NCBI GenBank assembly: GCA_964610385.1
Contig: CAZSXW010000010.1
Location: 1 to 64,000, forward strand
Direction: 5' to 3'
DNA length: 64,000 nt
Origin: CAZBSE01 sp964610385
GTDB taxonomy: Bacteria; Actinomycetota; Humimicrobiia; Humimicrobiales; Humimicrobiaceae
Below are positions 35,037 to 44,327 of this stretch, piece by piece (position 1 is the first letter of the stretch; each line of letters begins with the position of its first letter). Both the position numbers and the translations under genes were made by a program. The notes beneath the pieces are model-generated. The model searched no databases. It was not told the origin of the DNA and worked only from the letters and a program-made list of their open reading frames with translations.

Positions 35037-36734
35037 TTAAAATAAGCCTACAATATTTCCATTCTCATCAATATCGACCTTGGTACCGGCCGGTACTTTT
35101 GGAAGACCGGGCATAGTTCTCATCTGTCCCAGCAGGGGATAAAGAAACCCTGCTCCCACCGAAGCTCTTACATCTCTTATCGGTACCTTGAATCCGGTAG
35201 GCCTACCCTTAAGATTTGGATCATGGCTCAGTGAAAGATGGGTCTTTGCCATGCATATAGGCAGCTTTTCAAAGCCCTGCTTGGTATAAAGTTCTATCTT
35301 TCTTTCGGCTTCAGGCGCATAATCCACACCATCAGCCCCGTATATTTCCGTGGCTATTATCTCGATTTTTTTCTTAATGGGCCAATCCAGAGGATAAAGG
35401 AACTTGAATTCTGAAGGTTTCTCTGCTGCTTTTACTACAGCTTCTGCCAGTTCCGTACCTCCATCTCCTCCATTCAGCCAGACTTTGCTTACTACTGCAT
35501 CTTCAGCACCAGCAGCCTTGGCTTTCTCTCTTACTACTTCTATTTCTTCAACTGTATCGGAATTAAAATGATTAATTGATACTACCACAGGGACTCCGAA
35601 TAACTTCATATCTTCTATCATCTTCTCCAGGTTTTCACATCCTTTTTCGACAGCTTCAACATTTTGTTTTTCCATAAGCGCCTTATCAACGCTCTGTCCT
35701 GGTATGAATTCAAATCCTCCACCGTGCATCTTTAAAGCCCTGATAGTGGCAACTATCACAACGGCATTCGGTTTAAGACCGCTGTACCTGCATTTTATAT
35801 TCATGAACTTCTCTGCACCGCAGTCTGCACCAAAGCCGCTTTCTGTAACAATATATTCTCCCAGCTTTATAGCTACCTGATCGGCCAGAATAGAACTGTT
35901 TCCATGAGCAATATTGGCAAAAGGACCCGCGTGAACGAAACATGGTGTATGCTCGATTGTCTGAAGCAGATTTGGCTTTATGGCATCTTTCATAAGTACC
36001 GTCATCGCTCCTGCAGCCTTCAGATCTTCAGCGGTGACCGCCTTGCCGTCAAAAGTCGAGCCTACGACCATTCTTGCCAGTCTCTGCCTTATATCCTTAA
36101 GGCTTGTGGTAAGTGCCAGAATAGCCATAACCTCTGAAGCAACCGAAATATCATAACCGGTTTCTCTCGGTACTCCGTTTAAAGGCCCCCCCAGTCCAAT
36201 AATGATATTCCTAAGAGCTCTGTCACTTACGTCGACCACTCTATTAAGAGTTATACTGAAGGGATCTATATTCAATTCATTACCCTTCATAATATGGGTG
36301 TCCAGAAAAGCTGCAAGTAGATTATGGGCAATGCTTACTGCATGGATATCACCGGTAAGATGCAGATTAAAATCCTCCATAGGTAAGACTTGCGAATATC
36401 CGCCTCCGGCAGCTCCGCCTTTTATACCGAATACCGGCCCCAGAGACGGCTGCCTGATACAGGTTATGGTTTTCTTCCCAATCTTATTCAGTGCCATGCT
36501 GAGGCCTATCGTATTTACAGTCTTTCCCTCTCCAAGAGGTGTGGGAGTTATTGCAGTCACGTCTATGTATTTACCGTTAGGCCTGTCTTTAAAATCTTCA
36601 AGGACATCAAGACTGACTTTTGCCTTGTAGTTACCGTATAATTCAAGATATTTTTCATCCAGACCTATAGAACCTGCTATCTCTCTGATATCTTTCATCT
36701 CTGCTGCCTGAGCAATTTCAATATCACTTTTCAA
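35037..36734 (-). CDS. fhs: Formate-tetrahydrofolate ligase
   Basis: This ATP-dependent ligase makes 10-formyl-tetrahydrofolate from formate, the entry of the methyl branch of acetogenesis. The 565-residue protein is typical. The P-loop-like TPTPLGEGKT lies near residue 65; FNLHLTGDIHAVSIAHNLLAA, HAGPFANIAHGNSS and FGADCGAEKFMNIKCR follow. It stands between acsC (upstream in transcription) and folD, with about 40 bp to acsC and about 160 bp to folD, so formate activation and acetyl-CoA synthesis are probably co-transcribed. No formate dehydrogenase is in the window. Confidence 0.97.
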   Translation of the reverse strand: MKSDIEIAQAAEMKDIREIAGSIGLDEKYLELYGNYKAKVSLDVLEDFKDRPNGKYIDVTAITPTPLGEGKTVNTIGLSMALNKIGKKTITCIRQPSLGPVFGIKGGAAGGGYSQVLPMEDFNLHLTGDIHAVSIAHNLLAAFLDTHIMKGNELNIDPFSITLNRVVDVSDRALRNIIIGLGGPLNGVPRETGYDISVASEVMAILALTTSLKDIRQRLARMVVGSTFDGKAVTAEDLKAAGAMTVLMKDAIKPNLLQTIEHTPCFVHAGPFANIAHGNSSILADQVAIKLGEYIVTESGFGADCGAEKFMNIKCRYSGLKPNAVVIVATIRALKMHGGGFEFIPGQSVDKALMEKQNVEAVEKGCENLEKMIEDMKLFGVPVVVSINHFNSDTVEEIEVVREKAKAAGAEDAVVSKVWLNGGDGGTELAEAVVKAAEKPSEFKFLYPLDWPIKKKIEIIATEIYGADGVDYAPEAERKIELYTKQGFEKLPICMAKTHLSLSHDPNLKGRPTGFKVPIRDVRASVGAGFLYPLLGQMRTMPGLPKVPAGTKVDIDENGNIVGLF

Positions 36735-36776
36735 CTTAAAACTCCTTTCGCCATTTTAAAATTAATAATTAAAATC

Positions 36777-38129
36777 TTACTGGCTGGCATACCCTTTAAG
36801 AAACTTGGGTACTTCTCCTGCTTCCCTGGGACCTACCACAACCTTCCACTCATCTCCCAGTTCTTCTTCCAGCTCACCCTGAAGCTGGGCCACATAACCC
36901 GGCACTATAATTTCTTTTTTCTTTACCTTATCCGCAATTCCACTCTTTTTCACAAATTGAGCTATCAATTCCGGGACAAATTTCCCTGCTGCCCAGGCGG
37001 TAAGCACTGACTGTCCTTCAACATCCATAACCATCAGCCAGGAAGGCACCTTACTTGCTTCGACTTCCCCAGAAATAATAAAATAAGTCAGTGAAAAGTT
37101 TGTAGTTATCAGGACCGGAGAATTTTCATCCGGGCTTCCTATCTCATAAATCTTTTGTTCTACCTGCATAGGCCTCCTGGGATCGGTATATATATTCTGC
37201 CTGTATACCAGCAGTGGAAAAATGTTTTGATTGTCTGCATTGGAAAGGACAATGATCGAACCGTATTTGGCTACAAAAACAGAGGCGATCAAAGCTTCTT
37301 TTAACGGGTCATCGGTCATCTCATCGGGAAACACTATGGTAGGATATCCTAAAAGCCTGTTTTTCTGTTTTATGGCAGCCATCCTTAATATAATCTGGTT
37401 GTAAAAATCACTTTTAAAATCTCTTGAGCCGACATCTATCACCAGGTTCTTTATTCCGGCGCCGCGCATTTTTTCGGTTATAGTCGCCACGTCTTCAAAT
37501 GATTTACCTTTAACAGCTATGGGGCAACCGATATTTTTTCCAATTTCAATAAAAAGATCTACATTTTCACTTGTAGCTGCATGGATCAGGGGCTTGTTAT
37601 CCTTAAGTCGTTCTGCTGCAGCTTTTAATGTTTCAGAATCTGATGATACAAGTATTAAAGGCTTTTTGGTAAGCGAAACTACTTTATCTATAACTTCCAG
37701 GAATTTCTCTTTACTCTTTGACTCGTTCTTAATACAGACGGCATCTATTTTTAATACCTGTCCCACTCTCTCATATTCAACTTTATTTATACTCTTGACC
37801 ATCTCTTCTATCTTGCCGCTGTCCATATTATCTTTAACAGTCACAGCGAAAGCATTCTGATTTACAAACGTCCTGTCATGCCTGAACATCACCGTTTCTT
37901 CACCAACCGTAAAAGAATCATCTCCTGTTCCGACTTGAACTTTAAGTATCGGTGGCTGAGAAGCTTCTGAGAGCGCTTCCTTGGCTTCATCCGAGATATG
38001 AGGGCATTTCTCCAGTTCAACCTTACCTGCTGCCAGCTGCATGGCAAATGCCAGACAGGTGGGAAAACCGCAGTCCTTACAATTTGTTTTTGGTAATTTT
38101 TTAAATATCTCCAGGCCGCTTAATGCCAT
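36777..38129 (-). CDS. acsC: Corrinoid/iron-sulfur protein large subunit (CODH/ACS gamma)
   Basis: AcsC with AcsD forms the corrinoid/iron-sulfur protein that carries the methyl group from methyl-THF to acetyl-CoA synthase. The 450-residue protein starts with the 4Fe-4S domain, cysteines in LPKTNCKDCGFPTCLAFAMQLA and ELEKCPHIS. The TIM barrel and C-terminal cobamide-binding domain follow (ending MDVEGQSVLTAWAAGKF...IVPGYVAQLQGELEEELG). It is 55 bp downstream of acsB. The Fe-S cluster reactivates inactive Co(II), and the RACo-like protein encoded at the start of the cluster can serve the same purpose. Confidence 0.96.
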   Translation of the reverse strand: MALSGLEIFKKLPKTNCKDCGFPTCLAFAMQLAAGKVELEKCPHISDEAKEALSEASQPPILKVQVGTGDDSFTVGEETVMFRHDRTFVNQNAFAVTVKDNMDSGKIEEMVKSINKVEYERVGQVLKIDAVCIKNESKSKEKFLEVIDKVVSLTKKPLILVSSDSETLKAAAERLKDNKPLIHAATSENVDLFIEIGKNIGCPIAVKGKSFEDVATITEKMRGAGIKNLVIDVGSRDFKSDFYNQIILRMAAIKQKNRLLGYPTIVFPDEMTDDPLKEALIASVFVAKYGSIIVLSNADNQNIFPLLVYRQNIYTDPRRPMQVEQKIYEIGSPDENSPVLITTNFSLTYFIISGEVEASKVPSWLMVMDVEGQSVLTAWAAGKFVPELIAQFVKKSGIADKVKKKEIIVPGYVAQLQGELEEELGDEWKVVVGPREAGEVPKFLKGYASQ

Positions 38130-38184
38130 TTAAATTCTCTCCTTACTTTAATATTTAGAATAATCTATCTTATGTTTATTATTT

Positions 38185-40365
38185 TTACATCATAGGTTCC
38201 ATCTCCAGAACCGAGTGATTTACCTTTTTTATCCATTCCTGGACCTGTTCTTCAGTCTCAGCATCCTCCTCAGTAGCAATTTTATCCAGAAAATTATCAA
38301 TGCCTATTTCTTTTGCTCTTGCTTCCAGTAACTCGCCTATCTCTTCCTTTAATATTTTAGGCATCCAGACCAACCTCTTAAGACCACCATCCGCTTTTAT
38401 AAATTTCTTTGAAGCAATAAAATATTTGCTTATTCCAATAAAACCGGGTGTCTGGATTCCCCCGCCTACCATTCCTGCCATGGTAGAAAATTTCATGCCG
38501 CTGGGAGTCATACCGGAATATTCCCTGTTTACCGCCATAATACCGTTTATAGAAGGAAGTATAGTCGCGATTACTTCAAAACAACCGCAGGAGGTCATGG
38601 GATTGATTATCATAGAATAGGCAGAAAAAGACTCCAGGTTCTGATTTGAAGCCTTATAGACAAAGTCATTTACCCCCTTCCATACACCCAGATTAGCATC
38701 CAGAGTCTCACCCTTCTTGATAGGCTGATTGGGACCGGTGGGATTTATTTCATAGGCAGCCTTGCAGTCCAGCCAGTTATATGCACCGCACAGGCCCGGC
38801 CTTTCGGGTGAAATAGCACAAACGTGATTGGGCGCAAATGACTGGCATAGCGTACAGGAATAAAAAGTATCTACCGATTCATCTGTCAGATTCTGAAGTC
38901 TCTCATCTCTGGCCCTGAAAACTTCCTTTGCTCTTTTTTTAAGCTCTTCTACATCTTTCTGATTGGTATATATCTTAACCCGGATCTTATCCATAATATT
39001 TCCAAAATCCGAATGCATCTTGGCATGAAGTATGGTCCCCAGGTGCTTTATCTTGAAACCGCTCTTTACTGCTTCCTTGCTGAATCTTACCCAGGCTATA
39101 TCTCTCTGCCCCATATGAAATATGCCCGTAGCATAATTTAAAAAATAATGTATCTGTCTTTCCATCACCGGTTCAAAATCTTCCTGCATCTTTCTTCCAT
39201 AGACCAGTACTTCGATTCCCAGTGGCAGCACTCCTCCCTCTTTTACATCATCGACTTCCGGCCCTTTGACTTCGATCTTACCGTCCTCCACTTCCGAAGA
39301 ATCTGCCATATGAAGAAACTCCACTGCATCGCTTTTATTTCCACCAAACTCAATGTAGGTGTTTTCCTTCCTTACCCTTTCTCCCTCAAAAGCAGGTCCG
39401 AAAGCTACGGGAACATCGACTTTATCCACAGTGATCTTAAGGCCTCTTATCTCTATGGCTCTTGAGACGATCTCATCATCTGGTACATTGGAGACCACAT
39501 GTTCATAAGTACAGACTCCCCTGGGAAGTATCTCTGGAATATCAGTATCAGCTATGGTTGGAAATCCGTAATTTATAGCACCGGCAGCATTGGCATATTT
39601 TTCTTCATCTACCTCGCCCAGCGCCAGGACAAATGCAAATACCCTGTTTTTATTATAGAGAAGCATTCTCCTATAGTCGCCCGGCTGAACCCCGCCAAAA
39701 CTTAATGCAGCCCTGGCCGCAAAACCAAGTGAATAGATAGTCGCGCTTATATCCTTACCGAAGGGGACCAGTCTGGTATCCCACCCCAGCTCAACTCCTT
39801 CTTCCTTTAATTGTTCCGCCATTGTGGTACCGTTAGTAGAAGCCGACATAAATACATAGATATTTTTTTCCTGAAGTTCCCTTGCTATCTTGACCGCAGT
39901 TTTACTGTCCTTACAGGCTCCTACACAGGCAGCAAAACCGGGTGCCGTCCCGTCCACAAACTCGATTCCTCTTTCCCTTATGATCACATCTGTTGCCGCT
40001 CCTACCCAGATACCATCTACCGGCGTAGGTCCGTCTAAGTATTTTATAGCTTCTATTATCTCTTCCGCCCACAAAGTAGCGATCCCGGCATCCAGCGTTC
40101 CACCTAAATAGGGCAGCCATAATTCTTTCCTAGGAACGGGAGGAAGCAGCTTTTTTGCTTCAGCAAGCACTCCCCCGGCATCCGATAACTTCTCGACTTT
40201 TATACCCGTCATGCTGTATACAATAGGAAGAAAATATCCCGTATCGGGAAATTCTACTTTTTGATCCTTTCCGTGCTTTTCAATACTTTCCTTTAGTGTT
40301 TTTTCTGCACGGTCAACAATCTTATAAGCACCTTCTATAGCACTTGTTGCAATGATCTTAGACAT
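38185..40365 (-). CDS. acsB: Acetyl-CoA synthase (CODH/ACS alpha/beta catalytic subunit)
   Basis: AcsB condenses the methyl group, CO and CoA to acetyl-CoA at the nickel-containing A-cluster. The 726-residue length is that of bacterial AcsB. Cluster cysteines are visible in YSCTLCQSFAPNHVC, GLCGAYNWLDC and the CGC tripeptide of MTSCGCFEVIATI. The start overlaps the end of the CODH gene by 8 bp, so the two are translationally coupled, as expected for the tight CODH/ACS complex in which CO passes through an internal tunnel. Confidence 0.97.
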   Translation of the reverse strand: MSKIIATSAIEGAYKIVDRAEKTLKESIEKHGKDQKVEFPDTGYFLPIVYSMTGIKVEKLSDAGGVLAEAKKLLPPVPRKELWLPYLGGTLDAGIATLWAEEIIEAIKYLDGPTPVDGIWVGAATDVIIRERGIEFVDGTAPGFAACVGACKDSKTAVKIARELQEKNIYVFMSASTNGTTMAEQLKEEGVELGWDTRLVPFGKDISATIYSLGFAARAALSFGGVQPGDYRRMLLYNKNRVFAFVLALGEVDEEKYANAAGAINYGFPTIADTDIPEILPRGVCTYEHVVSNVPDDEIVSRAIEIRGLKITVDKVDVPVAFGPAFEGERVRKENTYIEFGGNKSDAVEFLHMADSSEVEDGKIEVKGPEVDDVKEGGVLPLGIEVLVYGRKMQEDFEPVMERQIHYFLNYATGIFHMGQRDIAWVRFSKEAVKSGFKIKHLGTILHAKMHSDFGNIMDKIRVKIYTNQKDVEELKKRAKEVFRARDERLQNLTDESVDTFYSCTLCQSFAPNHVCAISPERPGLCGAYNWLDCKAAYEINPTGPNQPIKKGETLDANLGVWKGVNDFVYKASNQNLESFSAYSMIINPMTSCGCFEVIATILPSINGIMAVNREYSGMTPSGMKFSTMAGMVGGGIQTPGFIGISKYFIASKKFIKADGGLKRLVWMPKILKEEIGELLEARAKEIGIDNFLDKIATEEDAETEEQVQEWIKKVNHSVLEMEPMM

Positions 40366-42313
40366 CTTTTAAAGCCCTCCTTGCCTCCATATCAAGTAAA
40401 ACCCTTTCCTTCTTGGTATCTATCTTAAGTGCCTTCCTCTTTTCCTGTATGACATTTATTACTTTATTTAAAAGTTCATCTATATCTGCAATATATTCCA
40501 GCTGGCCTCCGTATTTCTCCTGCCAGACCCTGGTCATTATATTTTTTACCTCCTCACTGGACTCAACAGGGATCGGTTCGCCGCTGAAAACAGTATATAC
40601 TCCTGAAGCAGCTACATATGTACCTATCGACAGTGCCTTTTCACTCATCCACTCGGGAGCGATCCCCGCAACCGGCAGTTCACTTATATCTTCTCCCAAT
40701 CCGCCTTCCTGTACCACTTCCGATAAGACGGTAAGTATTCTGGAATTATCCACGCATGAACCCATATGAAGTATGGGAGGTATTCCTACTGCCTCACATA
40801 TGGAACGCAGACCTTCCCCTGCATATTTCATGGCATCCGGCTCCATCATTCCGCACTTGGCAGTGGAAATAGCTGCACATCCAGTCAATACCACCAGATA
40901 GTCCCTTTTTATAAGTTCTCTGGTTAAATAATTATGGTATTTGTCGTGGCAGTGCCTGGCATTGTTACAGCCGACTACAGCTACTGCACCCTGTATCCTT
41001 CCGTCAATGATAGCGTCATTTAAAGGCCTGAAGGACTCTCTGAATTTTCCACCCAGCATATATTTTATATATTCATGTGAAAATCCTGCCACAAGATCAG
41101 CAGTCACTTTGGGGATATTTACTTCTTTTTTCCTCTTTGGGAAATTATCTATGGCCATTTTGATTATCTCCCTGGCAAGTTCCGGGCCGTTGTCATCTTT
41201 AAATTCCATATGTATGGAACCGGCAATCTTACATTTGGGGGAAGTCGTTACCAGTTTTGTATGATATTTTTCGGTAAGCTTACCAAGTGCCTGCATAATG
41301 CACTGGATGTCTACTACCATCAGTTCTATGGCACCGGTCATTATCGCGATTTCCTGTGAAAGAAAGTTCCCGATAGGTGCTACTCCCTGCCTCATCAGGA
41401 TCTCATTGGCAGTACAGCAAATACCCACTACATTTATTCCTTTAGCGCCTTTACTTTTAGCATAATCGATAAGTTCCTTATCTTTTGAGAGTTCGACGAT
41501 TATCTCGGATAAGGTGGGCTCATGCCCGTGGATCACCAGATTGACTTCATCCTCTTTCAAGCATCCCAGATTAGTCCTGGCATTCACCGCTCTGGGAGTA
41601 TTAAACAATATATCAGTGATCTCAGTGGCTATCATGGAACCGCCCCATCCGTCACCTATAGCACACCTTATACCCTGGTCCAGGATATGCTCGGCATCCT
41701 GGTCTACACCCATATGGGTTCTGTGCAGTATTTCTACTATTTCTCTGTCCACTCCTCTTGGCACTACGTTATGTTTTCTCCATACTTCCTGTCTTTTCGG
41801 AGGCGCCATTTTTATTAAATCTACTTCTCCATGCTGCTGTCCAAAAAGAGAAAGCGCCTTTTCGGAAGCCTCCTTGGCAATTTCTTTTATATCCCTATCG
41901 TCTATTTTTATATCAAGATTCTTGGCAAACTTCAGAAGTTTCATTTCATCTCTGATTTTCAGTCCCGGCGCCTTATCTTCTGCGACCAGGCCTAGCAGGT
42001 GTGCCAGGTCTCTTCCATGATCAGAGTGAGCTGCAGCTCCTGCTGCAATGTGCCGCGCCAGATTTCTTGCAGTAATAGTACTAATGGTAGCACCGCACAG
42101 ACCTACTTTATCTTCTCTGACTCGACAGGGACCCATCGAACAGTTCTTGCAGCAGATCCCTGAAATTCCAGAACCGATAGGGCAGCACTTCATGTTCTGA
42201 GCTCTGTCAAAAACCGTCTGTACTTCACCGGCAGCCATTTTCTCCATTATCTCCTGAACGGCCTTATCATCACTCAATACATCAGAGCTTTTCTTGTCTT
42301 TATCTTTAACCAT
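40358..42313 (-). CDS. acsA: Anaerobic carbon monoxide dehydrogenase catalytic subunit
   Basis: A Ni-Fe-S enzyme that reduces CO2 to CO (or oxidises CO), supplying the carbonyl group to acetyl-CoA synthase. The 651-residue protein has the N-terminal D- and B-cluster cysteines (MKCCPIGSGISGICCKNCSMGPC) and RVREDKVGLCGAT. The C-cluster region includes VVGICCTANEI, VDIQCIM, VVGCNNARHCHDKYH and LTGCAAISTAKCGMM. It overlaps acsB by 8 bp and follows acsD by about 36 bp. Together with cooC at the head of the cluster this is a bifunctional CODH/ACS set rather than a stand-alone CODH. Confidence 0.97.
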   Translation of the reverse strand: MVKDKDKKSSDVLSDDKAVQEIMEKMAAGEVQTVFDRAQNMKCCPIGSGISGICCKNCSMGPCRVREDKVGLCGATISTITARNLARHIAAGAAAHSDHGRDLAHLLGLVAEDKAPGLKIRDEMKLLKFAKNLDIKIDDRDIKEIAKEASEKALSLFGQQHGEVDLIKMAPPKRQEVWRKHNVVPRGVDREIVEILHRTHMGVDQDAEHILDQGIRCAIGDGWGGSMIATEITDILFNTPRAVNARTNLGCLKEDEVNLVIHGHEPTLSEIIVELSKDKELIDYAKSKGAKGINVVGICCTANEILMRQGVAPIGNFLSQEIAIMTGAIELMVVDIQCIMQALGKLTEKYHTKLVTTSPKCKIAGSIHMEFKDDNGPELAREIIKMAIDNFPKRKKEVNIPKVTADLVAGFSHEYIKYMLGGKFRESFRPLNDAIIDGRIQGAVAVVGCNNARHCHDKYHNYLTRELIKRDYLVVLTGCAAISTAKCGMMEPDAMKYAGEGLRSICEAVGIPPILHMGSCVDNSRILTVLSEVVQEGGLGEDISELPVAGIAPEWMSEKALSIGTYVAASGVYTVFSGEPIPVESSEEVKNIMTRVWQEKYGGQLEYIADIDELLNKVINVIQEKRKALKIDTKKERVLLDMEARRALKDV

Positions 42314-42349
42314 TTTTTATTAACACATCCCTTTTATTAAAAATAATTT

Positions 42350-43291
42350 TTAAAGTAATTCCTTTATTGTCTCCTTTATCAAACTGACTGCCTTAGGATG
42401 CCTCATCACCAAAATATCAGCACCAGAAAGCAGCAGGCTCATGCAAGATATTGTCTCCCAGTTTATTCCTCTTTCTTCCTGATCGCCCCACTGAGGATAA
42501 TCTTTCTGGCTCTCTTTGACTTCTTTTACCTTCCAGATCTCAGGAGCAATGTTATTTATAATAGGCATTTGAGTCATTTTATCATCCTGCATCAGCGCAG
42601 CTATTTTAAGTCTCTCCATAGCAGAATAGCAGTACTCCAATCCATACCCCAGACCTGAACTCGCAGGGTCCATCACTATCCTGTCTGCAGATAATCCCAA
42701 CTGGGTGAGCAGTATATTTAACTGCTTGGCAATGTTTACATCAAGAGAGTTTACTGCGGCCACATTATTGTTATAACCCATCGCTGCAGCCGCCGTGGTC
42801 TTATAATTGTCCTCTTCCACCCAGCCCATTAAAATACTGGCGTCTTTGTTTTTTTCAGAGACTTTTTTCATCACCTCGGCGATCTTTTCCAGCGGGCCGG
42901 CTCCGTATACTATTAAGGGTTTACCAATGGATTCTCTTACCGTCTTGGACAATTCTGCAGCATCTTCAGGACTCATATCACCATCGTCGGGATTTATACT
43001 GATAAGATTCAGACATATGGCATCAGCACCATACTTACTGATACTTTTTTGGGCCCACTTTATAGGATCATCAAAAACATCATCATAGTATTTACTGACA
43101 GTCTCCGGCCAGTCTTCAGGTTTCCTGTCATATACCTCAATAGCAATAATGGGATTGTTTGGTATTTCACCTTCAAAACCATAGAAGGGCAGAGCAGTCT
43201 CTCCACCGACCTTAGTTTCCGTATCCACTTTACCCAGTGTTACCACATTTATTTTTCCGTTATATAGATTTTTCGGAATTTGAAAACTCAA
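42350..43291 (-). CDS. acsD: Corrinoid/iron-sulfur protein small subunit (CODH/ACS delta)
   Basis: AcsD is the small TIM-barrel subunit that pairs with AcsC to cradle the cobamide. The 313-residue protein shows the family segments TKVGGETALPFYGFEGE, ADAICLNLISINPDDGD, GAGPLEKIAEVMKKV, SILMGWVEEDNYKTTAAAAMGY and MDPASSGLGYGLEYCYSAMERLK. It is the first gene after a 264-bp promoter-containing spacer and begins the run acsD-acsA-acsB-acsC-fhs-folD. Length is normal. Confidence 0.96.
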   Translation of the reverse strand: MSFQIPKNLYNGKINVVTLGKVDTETKVGGETALPFYGFEGEIPNNPIIAIEVYDRKPEDWPETVSKYYDDVFDDPIKWAQKSISKYGADAICLNLISINPDDGDMSPEDAAELSKTVRESIGKPLIVYGAGPLEKIAEVMKKVSEKNKDASILMGWVEEDNYKTTAAAAMGYNNNVAAVNSLDVNIAKQLNILLTQLGLSADRIVMDPASSGLGYGLEYCYSAMERLKIAALMQDDKMTQMPIINNIAPEIWKVKEVKESQKDYPQWGDQEERGINWETISCMSLLLSGADILVMRHPKAVSLIKETIKELL

Positions 43292-43447
43292 TCTTCCTCC
43301 ACCTCTCTTCCGGTTAATAATATTTTCCTATCCATTCGATATCATCTAAAACAAATAATAATCTAAAACATTCTATCATTTTCAATATAAAACTCCAGGT
43401 TATTTTAAAATTTTTTGGAACAATACAAATATATAAAAATCTAAAAT

Positions 43448-43509
43448 TGAACATTTGTGCATAAAGTGAACAATTTTCTATATTATATATTAAGACTTTC
43501 AGATTTCAA
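43448..43509 (-). promoter_or_regulatory. Promoter of the acsD-folD operon with a direct repeat
   Basis: On the minus strand, TTGAAA (43504-43509) and TATAAT (43482-43487) with a 16-base spacer form a good sigma-A-type promoter. Downstream of it the plus strand carries TGAACA twice (43448-43453 and 43467-43472), 19 bases apart, at about +5 to +30, a position suited to a repressor site. A 6-7-bp hairpin just upstream (TAAAACC/GGTTTTA, about 43515-43552) may end the cooC transcript. Confidence 0.45.
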
Positions 43510-43555
43510 GTTATAAAACCAGTTTTGTTCTTGAAACATGACCCGGTTTTAAAGG

Positions 43556-44311
43556 TTATTGTTTAAGTTTTTCTATTATTGTTTCTGCCTGTTTTAGTGA
43601 AAGACTTTCTTCCGGAATATCAAATATAGATCTGCCGTCAATATCCATTTCATAAATGTTATTATCTATATTTATAATGCCGAGCAGATCAAGATTCTTT
43701 TCCTCTATATATTTTTTTATCCTGTCATCTAGTTTTTCATCAACCCTGCATACTACCAGAAATATTTTCCCCACATCGGTATCTAATTCTTGCGCCAGAT
43801 CCCTTATCCTCGAAGCAGTGAGTATCCCCTTTGGAGAAGGATCGGAGGTTATAATGAGATAATTGACATTGCTTGTTGTCCTTCTGCTTAAATGTTCCAT
43901 ACCTGCTTCATTATCCATAACTATATAATTATAATTATCCTGCAGCACATCTATATATTTTTTAAAAAGATTATTAGCATAACAATAACAGCCGGGTCCT
44001 TCTCCTCTCCCCATTACCAGCAGATCAAATCCTTTGCCCTCGACCAATGACTGATGTATGTTCATTTCCACCATTTGATCTTTGTAAACACCCCCGGTCA
44101 TCCGTGGTGCTTTTTTCTTAAAATCTTCCCTTATCATACCTATGGTATTTGAGACACTTACTCCCAGCAACTCGTTAAGATTCGAATTGGGATCGGCATC
44201 CAGTGCCAGGACGGAACCCTTATTTTTTCCAATCAGGCTTCTTATAATAAGACTCGCCGTGGTGGTCTTGCCCGTTCCGCCCTTACCGGCTAATGCTATC
44301 TTCATATTCAT
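43556..44311 (-). CDS. cooC: CooC-type nickel-insertion ATPase for CODH/ACS
   Basis: A 251-residue MinD-like ATPase that loads nickel into CODH (CooC) or acetyl-CoA synthase (AcsF). The P-loop is KGGTGKTT near residue 10, with DADPNSNLNE as the switch region. The nickel-binding CxC motif is in GEGPGCYCYANN. It sits between the RACo-like activator and the CODH/ACS structural genes, 17 bp after the former. Because the same family serves CODH and ACS, the exact client cannot be told from sequence. Confidence 0.92.
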   Translation of the reverse strand: MNMKIALAGKGGTGKTTTASLIIRSLIGKNKGSVLALDADPNSNLNELLGVSVSNTIGMIREDFKKKAPRMTGGVYKDQMVEMNIHQSLVEGKGFDLLVMGRGEGPGCYCYANNLFKKYIDVLQDNYNYIVMDNEAGMEHLSRRTTSNVNYLIITSDPSPKGILTASRIRDLAQELDTDVGKIFLVVCRVDEKLDDRIKKYIEEKNLDLLGIINIDNNIYEMDIDGRSIFDIPEESLSLKQAETIIEKLKQ

Positions 44312-44327
44312 TTATACCAAGACCTCT

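Noticed and set aside
41514..42020. 168-codon plus-strand open frame opposite the CODH gene
   Set aside because: Antisense shadow; Ser/Pro/Leu-rich translation typical of the reverse strand of a coding region.
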